The position numbers were made by a program, and so were the translations under genes. Source: Petrosia ficiformis (lineage: Eukaryota > Porifera > Demospongiae > Haplosclerida > Petrosiidae). From it: a DNA stretch of 64,000 bases. The notes under the pieces are model-generated. The model saw only the letters and a program-made list of their open reading frames with translations, ran no database searches and was not told the origin of the DNA. This document shows positions 47,818 to 59,500 of the stretch, piece after piece; the first letter of the stretch is position 1, and every line of letters begins with the position of its first letter. The stretch covers positions 61,259,537-61,323,536 of the forward strand of contig OX345636.1 in assembly GCA_947044365.1 (NCBI GenBank). The letters run 5' to 3'.

Positions 47818-49995
47818 AGTGCAACGACACCCTCTGGACTTGATGCATTTAGTTGGAGACGATTATGTACTGCCTTCCGGCAAAAGTCCAATGACTTGTG
47901 TGAGGCCATAGCTGCAATAGCTCGAAGAATTTGTACTACATTCCTTGATCCATCTACTTTGCAGGCCTACACTTCGTGTCGTCTGATTCCCCTTAATAAG
48001 TGCCCTGGAGTTCGCCCTATAGGGATAGGAGAAGTAATGCGAAGGATTATTGGAAAGGCAGTCATGAAAGTGGTGAAAGTTGATCTGCAGGATGCAGTTG
48101 GTGCAATCCAGCTATGCGCTGGTCAAGATGCTGGGTGTGAGGCAGCCGTCCATGCGGTAGAACAGATTCTGTTAGATGAAGATACTGAGGCGTTGATACT
48201 GGTAGATGCATCAAATGCATTCAACTGCTTGAACAGACAGGTGACATTACTTAATTGTAGAACAGTCTGTCCTGCTCTGTCATACATCCTTGTTAACACT
48301 TATCGCAATAACTCGCAGCTGTTTGTTGACGGACATTGCATACTATCTAAAGAAGGGACTACACAAGGGGACCCGTTAGCCATGGCTATGTACGCCATTG
48401 GGACCCAGCCATTGATCCGCAGATTGGATGGTATTGCCAAGCAAATATGGTATGCGGATGATTCTGCTGCTGGATCGAGCCTAGAGAGACTCAGGAGGTG
48501 GTGGGATCTTCTGGCCGAGGTTGGTCCAATGTATGGATACTTTCCGAACAGCTCCAAGACACATGTTCTAGCAAAGCCACATCATGTTGAGGCTGCAAAA
48601 GAGGTATTTAAAGGTACTGGAATAGTAATTTCGACTGATCATGAAGGGGAGCGCTACCTGGGTGGAGCAGTAGGTACCTCTTCGTTTGTGCGTCAGTATG
48701 TGGAAAGAAGAGTGGTAAATTGGACAAATGAAGTGGAACGGCTCAGCAAAATTGCCGAAACCCAACCACATGCAGCATATGCTGCTTTTACTCATGGACT
48801 ATCTTCAAAATGGAATTACCTTTTAAGGGTAATTGATTGGGAAGAAGACCAACTGGATGGTGTATTGGAGCCTTTGGAAAGGGCAATCCACTCACACTTT
48901 ATTCCAGCACTCACAGGACAACCTGCACCAGGTGAATATATGCGAGAAATGTTTGCATTACCAGCACGACTTGGTGGTTTGGGCCTGATGAATCCTGCTG
49001 CCTCAAAAAAAGAACAGCGAGCAGCCTCACAGCAAATCAGTGCCCCACTTGTTGACAGAATCATCAATCAAGACCATCAGTTGGGTAATTGCCATTCAGT
49101 TCAGCAGAGCATTAAGAAGAGAACCCAGTATGCTAAATACACAAAGCAGAAGGAAGATGCGAAAGAACTCCAACGTAATCTATCGATCCCTCTCCAACGT
49201 TCTATCGAACTCTCCCAGGAAAAGGGAGCCTCCACCTGGCTTACAGCACTCCCCATCATTGAGCATGGCTTTGCTTTGCCAAAAGCTGCTTTCAGAGACA
49301 GCCTCTCCCTCAGATATGGTTGGCCTCTACAGAATTTGCCATCTCACTGTAGCTGTGGATATCCATTCAATGTTGAACATGCTCTGACATGCAAAACAGG
49401 AGGCTTCCCAGCAGTGAGACATAATGAAGTGAGAGATATCACTGCCATGCTGCTGACTGAAGTTTGTCATGGAGTGACAACTGAACCCCACCTGCAACCG
49501 CTTTCAGGCGAGTCCCTGTCTTACCGCTCTGCCATCACTGAAGACGGTGCTCGACTTGATGTTGCAATGTATGGATTCTGGGGGGGCAGATTTGAAAAGG
49601 CATTTGTTGATGTAAGGGTATTCAACCCTAGCGCCCAATCAAATCGTCACGGTTCCCTTTCGTCTATATATCGCAAGCATGAGCAAGAAAAGAGAAGGCA
49701 ATACGATCAGCGAGTGCGGGAGATTGAACATGCAACTTTCACACCACTGGTGTTGTCCACAACAGGTGGAATGGGACGTGCTGCAACAACATTTTACAAA
49801 AGACTTGCATCAATGATAGCTGAAAAAAAAGAAGCCTCCTATGCTGTGACTTTAAATTGGATAAGATGCCGACTAAGTTTTGCACTCTTGAGAGCCTCTA
49901 TTATGTCTATTAGGGGAGCTAGATCATCCCGACACCATCCAGCCAATAAATACCCGATTGACCTTCAGCTTGCCGAAGGTCATTTAATTAACTGA
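47818..49995 (+). CDS. Non-LTR retrotransposon reverse transcriptase with restriction-like endonuclease (5'-truncated)
   Basis: An open frame of about 720 codons without an upstream ATG at the homology start (near SATTPSGLDAFSWRRLC). RT motifs run in order: RPIGIGEVMRRI, LILVDASNAFNCLNR, EGTTQGDPLAMAMYA, the catalytic WYADDSA (YADD at 48451-48462) and YLGGAVG. The C-terminus has a CCHC knuckle (CSCGYPFNVEHALTC) followed by RHNEVRD and an endonuclease-like RLDVAMYGF...FVDVRVFNP. These mark the R2/NeSL/CRE-type restriction-like-endonuclease lineages; the exact clade is uncertain. The product would nick DNA and prime cDNA synthesis there. The frame is uninterrupted, suggesting a recent insertion truncated at the 5' end, as is usual for target-primed reverse transcription. 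Confidence 0.8.
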   Translation, partial: SATTPSGLDAFSWRRLCTAFRQKSNDLCEAIAAIARRICTTFLDPSTLQAYTSCRLIPLNKCPGVRPIGIGEVMRRIIGKAVMKVVKVDLQDAVGAIQLCAGQDAGCEAAVHAVEQILLDEDTEALILVDASNAFNCLNRQVTLLNCRTVCPALSYILVNTYRNNSQLFVDGHCILSKEGTTQGDPLAMAMYAIGTQPLIRRLDGIAKQIWYADDSAAGSSLERLRRWWDLLAEVGPMYGYFPNSSKTHVLAKPHHVEAAKEVFKGTGIVISTDHEGERYLGGAVGTSSFVRQYVERRVVNWTNEVERLSKIAETQPHAAYAAFTHGLSSKWNYLLRVIDWEEDQLDGVLEPLERAIHSHFIPALTGQPAPGEYMREMFALPARLGGLGLMNPAASKKEQRAASQQISAPLVDRIINQDHQLGNCHSVQQSIKKRTQYAKYTKQKEDAKELQRNLSIPLQRSIELSQEKGASTWLTALPIIEHGFALPKAAFRDSLSLRYGWPLQNLPSHCSCGYPFNVEHALTCKTGGFPAVRHNEVRDITAMLLTEVCHGVTTEPHLQPLSGESLSYRSAITEDGARLDVAMYGFWGGRFEKAFVDVRVFNPSAQSNRHGSLSSIYRKHEQEKRRQYDQRVREIEHATFTPLVLSTTGGMGRAATTFYKRLASMIAEKKEASYAVTLNWIRCRLSFALLRASIMSIRGARSSRHHPANKYPIDLQLAEGHLIN

Positions 49996-50152
49996 CTTCT
50001 TAATACCTAGCTATGTACATGTCCATTATTATTATTATTATTATTTTATTTTATTTATTTATCTCTTTATCTATTTATTTATTTATTTATTTATTTATTA
50101 TGAAAGAAAAGAAAAAGTTTAGTCTCGCGCCCCCCCCCCCCCCCCCCCCCCG
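49996..50152. repeat. 3' tail of the retrotransposon and simple repeats
   Basis: (ATT)n then (TTTA)n runs at 50026-50100 follow the stop codon closely and are a plausible 3' tail. A C-homopolymer is at 50130-50150. Confidence 0.5.
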
Positions 50153-50502
50153 GGGCCGACGACTCCGTTACATAATTACAGGACGGTCTCGCACTACACT
50201 AGCACACAAGATCTTAAGACTAACCATCTATAGGATCTTTAGTTTTCGGCTAAGAGGCGGTGACCCTTTGATTAGGTCATTTTGTAACCCGGGGTGTGCT
50301 AAAAGTTCCGCATTACGGCTATTACGTACTACGTGCTGCGACGAAACGTATGTGACGTTTGCAGGGCTAGGGAGGTACGTCACGACAATCACACCCACGC
50401 AAACTGCACTGCACTAGAACAGAGGGGCGTTACCCTGACCATTATCTCTGCTGTTTAAAGAACATGTATGTACAGCACTGAAGGACAGAAAAGGCCGTTA
50501 AA
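50153..50502 (+). promoter_or_regulatory. CpG-richer region upstream of the MGAT1-like gene
   Basis: GC content and CpG words (GACGAAACG, TACGTCACGAC) exceed the surroundings. It ends near the first ATG at 50503. Promoter and 5' UTR assignment is inference. Confidence 0.35.
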
Positions 50503-53500
50503 ATGCGACCAATGACTACATTGACCACCATATGCCTTCTCTTAACGTTCTGGAGTGTTATGACTGTAATACTGTTATCAAACAACGGACCTGAACAAGT
50601 GAGTTGACTTCCGTATAATAGGATGTTCAAAAAATCATTCAATATATAAACGAGAGAGCGAGAAGATATCTGGTAGATATGGAAGTCAGAATTGATGCTT
50701 TTGATACAAGGAATCGACAACACTTAGATGAACTCCATCAAGAAATAAAACAACTAAAAGGTATTTTAATACTAGACTTTGTTTGTCTGACAAGGAAAGA
50801 ATTCTTAATGTATCAATAAAAATAAACAGGGGGCTAGCTGGTGTGGAAGTGTGCTTACACTTTGAAGCAGGTTTTGTCTTTGGAGGGAGAAACTATAACA
50901 TAATAACCATGTAAGATTATAACCTACCATCCACTAGGCAATTTTGGAGTTAACAACAAATTGCCTAGTAGATGATAAAAAGCTATAGGTTGCAACCATC
51001 AAGCAACATGTAGTCACAAAGTAGAAGCATGCTCTATTTACACAAACATGGAGTTGACAAGTTGTTGCCAAAGCCAAAGCTACCTAGTGGATGGTAGGCT
51101 TTAGTAGTAGCCAGCCCCTCCTAATGTCAAGTATGTGTTGGAGACTACATTTATGAATGAATGCACTCACAATGCAGAACCCTCGCCACAAGTGTGATTG
51201 GGAAAAAAGAGTGACAAGAAAATAATTCAGATTATACTTGCCTTATAAAGAATATTATACTGAGATAATTATTATACTTATATATGTGTGTGTTACAACT
51301 TACACTTCAGTCCTAGCAAGAGTACATAATTCCTAGTATAAGTAGGGCAGTCCTTTATAAAACCATAGATCTATTTTGTGGCTTTAATCATGTATAAGCA
51401 ATGAAATTGACTGTCATGGTGCAGAAAGCTTAGAGCCAGCTTGATGTTGTAGCAGCCACTACTTCAACTTTACTTGGTTTCAAGCTGTGACAGCGATAGC
51501 TTTCAAGCAAGATGAGTTGTGTTTCCATATACTCTTTTGCTACCAGAAGTCTTCTGAAAGTGGTGAAACAGCAATTGTGACTTGTAAAACTTGTCATAAC
51601 TTCATGACCAAAAGGTTTTTGAAAAAGCCTGTCTTTTATTTTGATAATTTCACATCTTTTGGTAGCTTGATATAAGTCCCAATGATGTTAGTTGTTCAGA
51701 AATTTTGTTCATACTTGCACATGCACACAGACTGAACACCAGATTAGAGTAACCCTCTGCTCCACCTTTGCAGGCAAGGGTTAATAACTCAGAATATAAT
51801 ATTGAGGAAGCTCCTTTGTATACAAAGAAGCTGTTTGAGAAGCCACATATACTGTACAGAAATAAAAATGATCTGTTTTGTTTCTACTTGACACTGTCAA
51901 GCCAGGAAAGGGAGTTACTTCAGAAATAATCTAATATAGATTAAGTTGGAAGCAATCGGCCATTATATATAGTTTCACTAAGTTATTCACAAAAAGAGGC
52001 CATGGCTGCTTCCTATTAAAGAAATAATGTCTTTGTAGAATTCTTTAACTGTTTCTTTGCATTAGAAACAACTTCCTCATATAATTCTTAATATGACACA
52101 GATGCATGATTGATTGTATAAGGCTTGTGCAATGTGTTATTATGATCATTATGAAAGCTTGAGAGAACAAAGGAAAAGGATTGATTGCCAGGACATTCTG
52201 ATGTGTAGTCAGACACTCTTATCACTGATGGCAGGAGTGTAGGATTGTACTAATTCCAAAGCTTGCTTCACACCTAAATTTGTTGTGTACTTTACGCTCC
52301 TTATATTAAAATGTTTCAGACCTTTCCCAAGGAGGTAGGTGTTGGAAACACAACATTGTTCAAAATATATCGTAGGAGTCAATGTGTATACTATCAACTT
52401 CCACTACTGTACTATGAAGTTACCTATTATGTATGCTAGCAGCAAATATTTGATAACTGAATCCCTAATATACAATATACACTGGGTCTTCCTATAGTAA
52501 TTCCTAATATACAATGTACACTGGGTCTTCCTATAGTAATTCCTAATATACAATATACACTGGGTCTTCCTATAGTAATTCCTAATATACAATATACACT
52601 GGGTCTTCCTATAGTAATTCCTAATATACAATATACACTGGGTCTTCCTATAGTAATTCCTAATATACAATATACACTGGTTGTATTCTGTGTTAGCTTT
52701 ATGTTTCAATAAATCATGTCTTAATCAAGTGTAGTAGTTTCTCATTTTTTGATAGAAGGAGGGAGATATAGTGCATGCCTAATTTGGTCTGTAGAATGAA
52801 GTGAAGTTTATAATACTCGATACTTTGGCCACAATTTTCATTTAGATCAAAATGAGAAGTTTTCCTTTTTCAGGGACAGTCATTGTTTTGCTTCTCCTGA
52901 CAGTGTCTGATACTGCTAGCTTCTTACAGCTGTCATTTATGCCATATTGTAGCTGTAGCTAATTAATTAAAACTGAGATTATCCTATTTGTAATGGTGTT
53001 GTTAGTGATAGCCTGGTGGTTGAATTATATTGATGTCGTCTGTATATGAATGAACAGCTTTTGTGTTACGCAAATCTGTAATAATTGTTAACCATGCCTC
53101 AATGTCTATACATGTGTGATTACTATTCCAAAAAGCAGTGAACCTCTTGTAAAACAAATGTTGTCTTTGTTGATATTTAGTGTTGTGTTAGTTTGACAAT
53201 ATTGACCACTTTTAGTTATACATGTACATGTAGTTATATTATACCTAGTTAGATATGGTTTAATTAATTAATATTAGTCTTAGGATTTTAGTTTTAGTTA
53301 ACTAACTAAAAGTACCCATTATTGGTCTGTTTTCATTTTAGTTAGTTATAGTTATTGCACTAAATGCAAGCTAGAATCTAACTACCCTCTACGTAGTCTG
53401 GGCAGAACACTGTTATAATTATAGTCACAACACTTGTAGGAATTGCACAACATAATAATGGCTTCCTAATTCAAAATGGCCTAAAAACAATATCACCTAA

Positions 53501-56500
53501 TTATGGACTGTGAAAAATAAACCTTCCCAATCTAGAGTATTATTATTCAAATATTCTTTTACGTATCCATGGTTACATGTACATGTATGTATGTGTGATT
53601 TTGGAATAGATTATTAGATTTGGTCATTTCTATATATGAACTGAATCTGAGATCATTATAGTTTTCAATGAAATGTGCATTACTACATGTTCAATCATTG
53701 TGGTGGTTACACTGTATATATGAACTGAATCTGAGATCATTATAGTTTTCAATGAAATGTGCATTACTACATGTTCAATCACTATGCTAATTACACTGTA
53801 TATATGAACTGAATCTGAGATCATTATAGTTTTCAATGAAATGTGCATTACTACATGTTCAATCACTATGGTAATTACACTGTATATATGAACTGAATCT
53901 GAAATCATTATAGTTTTCAATGAAATGTGCATTACTACATGTTCAATCACTATGCTAATTACACTGTGTATATGAACTGAATCTGAGATCAGTTTGACAA
54001 AATTGCATGCTTTATCTCCCTGTTACCATAGCAATTGTTAATGAGCTTAGTTTAAACATAATGTGATTCTACTCTAAATACATGTAAGTAACAAGGATTG
54101 GAGGAGCTTTACTCAATTGGTATTTCTGGATACTAAATATCATTTACAAATCATATCACAGTTGTACATTTATCAGTTATTATAGTTATGAAAACTATTG
54201 CTATCTTGTTGTGTAAAGTACATGTACTGTTGATAATAATAATACTGTCAAACAGTGTGACATGTACATGTACATGTAGCTGCTCTGTTGAAACACATAC
54301 AGTACGTCATACATGAGTTGAACACAAATGTAGATACATGTACATGTACATGTACATGTAGCTGCTCTGTTGAATCACACAAGCACATACAGTAAATCAT
54401 ACATCAGGCTTTCATTTAGAAAAATTGCCAAGGGGGGGCAAAATTAGAATGCGGCGAAATTTGGTGGGGCGATGTATAGGTTTGGTGTGCTCTGCACAGC
54501 AACTGCCTAGGGGGGTCTGGGGGCATGATCCCCCATGGATTTTTTTGGCGTTAGACTCTCTGAGGTCATTTCTGGTGCATTTTCAGACCACAATAATGTA
54601 ACTGTTTGAGATACTATTTTTGGAATCTAAACCCAAAATTGAGTCCCCAGACAAACTGACAGATAGTGACCTTGAAGACATTGTAGATGTATGGAACAGC
54701 AAAAGTATAAGAATAGCAGTTTAGGTTGAACTACTTAAGTTTTGTTGTTGTTTTAAGACTCTAGCAAGGGGGGAGGGCGAATGCCCCCCCCCCCCCCCCC
54801 CCTAAATGAAACCCTGTACATGGGTTGAACATAAATGCAGCTACATGTACATGTAGCTGCTCTGTTGAATCACACAAACACATACGTCATACATGGGTGG
54901 AACACAAATGTGCTTGTGCTTAAGCTGCTTTAAGCACATTTTTGCAGTGATTAAAGGTACTGTTAAGCATTTTTCTGGATAAAGTGATTGTGCTTGCACG
55001 TATACTTGACTGCTTTTTATTTAAAGTGCTTGTTAAGCAGAAATGCAGTTTTAGAAATTAGTTGAACTATATATAATATATATATATATCAGGCTAATTT
55101 TCTTGTGTTGAATCACACAGTTCAAAATCAAACTGTGTCATATTATTATATGTATACATGTACATGTATAGCTGTTCTGTTCAATCACAAATCAAAACTG
55201 TCATACATGTATGCATGTACATATATACATGTACATGTACATGTACTCATGTATCATCATCTCTTATACATGTACTTGTATAGTTCTGTTGAATCACAAA
55301 AATCAAAATGAAATCAAAACTATATCATGTATACATGTATCTAGGGCTGGGACGATTAATCGATTAATCAATCGATATTGAAAATTCTTCTGATTATCGA
55401 TTATAAGTCTGTGATATCGATTATGCTAATTATTCCAAATGACATACTTTTCAAGCATGTGATGACAAATAATGTACAATATGGAGGTGATAGGAAGCCT
55501 TTTTGATCATGAAATGGGAGGAGTTTCCTGTATTAATTGACTTAATTGGCCTAATTACTTCCGCTGATTTTAATCGATTATCAATCGACTTGGAGTTAGT
55601 GATAATCAATTTCAGAATCTCAGCCGACTCCCAGCCCTAATTTATTATTACATACATGTATACATTGTACATGTACATGTATCATTATTCCTATACCTGT
55701 ATACACACAGCTGTTCTTTTCAATCACACAAATCAAACCTATCGACAAGGAAGTGGAAGAAACTGATAAAGATTTAAACAAAGAATCAACAGTAGATGTG
55801 ACTGCATTACATCATGAGAGCTCAACAGTAATTCCTGGCCCAGCTGTAGTGATCAATTCAACATTTAATAATGATGAACCTATAGCTATTCTATTAATAG
55901 CTTGTAATAGAGAGATTGTTAGTAGAGCAATTGATTCTTTACTCAAGTAAGTTCAATGGAGAATAGTTAATTATATTTATACATGCATGTACAATTTTTT
56001 ATTATTTCTGAATATTTTTGAAAAACACTGTGTACAATGAGTCATGTAGATATGTATAAGTATTTCAGCTGCAATAGAGTTGCAATTTCCACAAGCTGAT
56101 GTCATACTGCTAGTCTGTACTAACTTGAGCATGCTTGGTAAGCACATCGCATCGATTAATCAACCAAGCCCCCCATATAATCCAACTTTCCTAACAACGT
56201 ACATCAGAGTTTTTGATGTGATGGGCCAAATTGGCTCAACAATGGTTAGTGTGTGTGCCATTAAGAATACATCTTAAGACAATTAACAAAGAGTTAATGC
56301 TGTTTGTGACAATGTAATCACAATTAACTGCATCATCTGGTCCATAGAGAAAACTGTGTAGTGTCAAATAAGAAACTCATGTACATGTACATGGACATGT
56401 ACATCTATTATAAATATACAGATAATGTAATTGTCCACTTTCTCTTTACAATGTATATCAGATATAGACCATCAGAAGATCTATTTCCTATTATTGTTAG

Positions 56501-59500
56501 TCAAGATTGTATTCATGAGGGTACCTCAAATGTAATTGATTCTTATGGTGACAAGATTTCACATATAAAAGTGAGTATGTCATGTGACCTATGTACATAC
56601 TTGTACATGTACATGTACATTTTAAGTGAGTATGTCATGTGACCTGTGTATATACATGTACATTTACATTTTAAGTGAGTATGTTATGTAACTTGTGTAC
56701 ATACATGTACATTTTAAGTGAGTATATCAGGTGACCTGTGTACATACATGTACATGTACATGTACATTTTAAGTGAGTATGTCATGTGACCTGTGTATAT
56801 ACATGTACATTTACATTTTAAGTGAGTATGTTATGTAACTTGTGTACATACATGTACATTTTAAGTGAGTATATCAGGTGACCTGTGTACATACATGTAC
56901 ATGTACATGTACATGTGCATCTTAAGTGAGTACTGTATAGCTTATTTCTGGATACCAAATTTAAATGTTTTTGGCAATTATACCAATACAATTAGAATGA
57001 GTGCATCTCTCATTTAGAATGATCAATTAATGAATTCCAATTTGCTTCTTGTGTACTGATTAAAGTATAGCTCTCATCATACATGTAGTATCTTATAAGT
57101 TAGGTAGTGTACAGTATGTGTGAAAAATTGAACATGTAATAAGGTGATATTTCAACTGTACTTCTCAGTACTACCATTGTACTCCATCGTACTGTAATGT
57201 GTGAATTTGCATTACATTTGATACCATGCATAGTACTAAGCATTTAATACGGTGTAGTACATTTGAAGTACAGTTTACTTCACTCACAATGTACACTGTA
57301 GTCAATGGAAGTACAGTGATAGTATGTAAACTTAATGATTTTAATAAATATAGTAATAATTAATTTAATTATAATTATGTCTCAGATGATTTGGAAGTGG
57401 CTCCAGACTTTTACTCATATTTTCAAGCTACGCGTCCACTTTTAGCAACTGATATGAAGTTATGGTGTGTGTCAGCATGGAATGATAATGGAAAAGAAGT
57501 ATTTATTGATACAGATGACATTGGTAAGATAATATTACCTATTTTTAATAGGTATGGTACATGTACATGTATAGTATCATTTAATGAGTGCATGTACATA
57601 ATGTGTGTGTATGTCACTATGTATGTACGTGTGTGTGTACATGCATGCGTGTGTTTGTGTGTCTCTATGTGTCTGTGCATGTGTCTGTGTCTGTGTCTGT
57701 GTGTGTAGACATCAACATTGCTTCAGCATGGTCATTCAACGTTTCTCTAGACATATTTGAAAAATGTATGATACATGTACATGTATAATTAAGTAATTTC
57801 TGACCAATGAACTTGCATCAGTTGATGTACATGTACACACAAGTATGTCATCATTGACAACATTACTTAAAGAAGCTATACTCAACAGCTTCCTTTATTT
57901 GGTTGCATAAGGTACATGTAGGATATTACATAATATGTACATGTAGTTAGTTATGTAGTGTAGATAAACAATCTTATGAAATACAGTATGGCGCGCCGTT
58001 TGTAACAAACTAATGTCACTGATAATACAAATGTGAGCATGCGCAAACAACATGGATGATAACCCTAACAATCCCAAGGCCTATACTGGGGGGGCTCTGC
58101 CCACCCAGACCCCCCCCCCCCCCCCCCAGTTTGTCATGCTAACGTTTTGTTAATATTATGCGCATGCGCAAATAATACAGTGGGATACTGTTACAAACGG
58201 CGCGTCATAATACAGTCTCATAGTTAGCCTATGCACCACTCTTCATTTGCTTATTAAATATGCACATGAACTTTGACCTTGTATTGGTAAGGGTTCTGCT
58301 CTGGAGTGCTTTTATTAAAATGTAGTGTATGTAATAACATATTTATGCGCTTAGTGCATATCACATGATATTGTGCCAATCAGTTTTTGGTATATAGTCA
58401 CCTGATCATTTTTTAAACAACATTTAATGCATTAACTACTAAATACACAGCACCTGTAAAATGTAACTACAAAATGTCAACTGCTGGGGAATGAGGCTTT
58501 TGGAACATTGTTTACAGTATGTTAAACGCTTTACCACTCAGGAGGGCCAATGAAGGTCTCAATTAGATATTGCACTCGCTTTATTTGTGCACTATCTAAT
58601 CTTGATCTTCATTAAGCCTGGCCCTCGTGCTATGTTAAGTAAAATAAGTATGACACAGAAGACAAAGATATGAGACAAGTGATGTCTTGAAAATGATGGT
58701 CAGCAATACTGAATCTGAAGATCCACTGATGTATAGCACAGATTGATGATTTTGACAATGATAACTGTGAGCCATCTAACGATGAAAGGATCCTTCACCA
58801 TTACATGTTACAACATCACCAGTAGACTGTACTAATATTATTATACCATCCACTTCTTCCCTTTTACACTAACAGTGTTTCTTCATCACTGCCTATACTA
58901 CAATTACTAGCAACACCTACAAATAGACGAGATACACAGTGGTACGATAATGAATGCTGACATTTCTTTTGCCACTGAGGAAGCACAGTGGTTTTATATT
59001 GCATAATTATATAATATATACAATTATATATATATGTGTACATGCATATTCTAAATTTTATATATATACCAACTAATAATATAATATAAACACACTATAT
59101 TCCCAATCATCATTATTTATGAAGCTGCAAAACATTTTTTTTACATCTAAACATACTTATAACATCCAAGAGTCATTCTACAATATTATAACACTGTAAA
59201 AGTAGTTTTGACGCTTGCTTCGTCATCTATAGGCTGCCTAATAGATGTTTTTGTGATGGCCTTTGGCGTTTGAGGGCAAGTCAACGCCCACACAGGCGGC
59301 TGTTAATCGGTTAATGTAAACTTACATGTATGAGCACATAATTTAAATACAGATTATACAGTGTATCTTTTATAATATTGCAGGTAAACTGTATAGAACA
59401 GACTTCTTTCATGGACTGGGGTGGATGTTGACAGTTAACCTATGGCATGGGCATGAGTTGAAGGATAAATGGCCAATAAGGTGAATTACATGTATATGTA

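Larger units (their letters stand above)
50761..54400. other. Large first-half intron of the MGAT1-like gene
   Basis: About 4.9 kb to the next recognised exon. It contains two minisatellites (52468-52685, 53630-53985) and dispersed repeats. I see no other supported exon, though the phase mismatch implies one may be hidden here. Confidence 0.4.

Noticed and set aside
52404..52709. Repeat protein [13 protein letters not shown]
   Set aside because: The 39-bp repeat unit is divisible by three; no start context, splice sites or homology.
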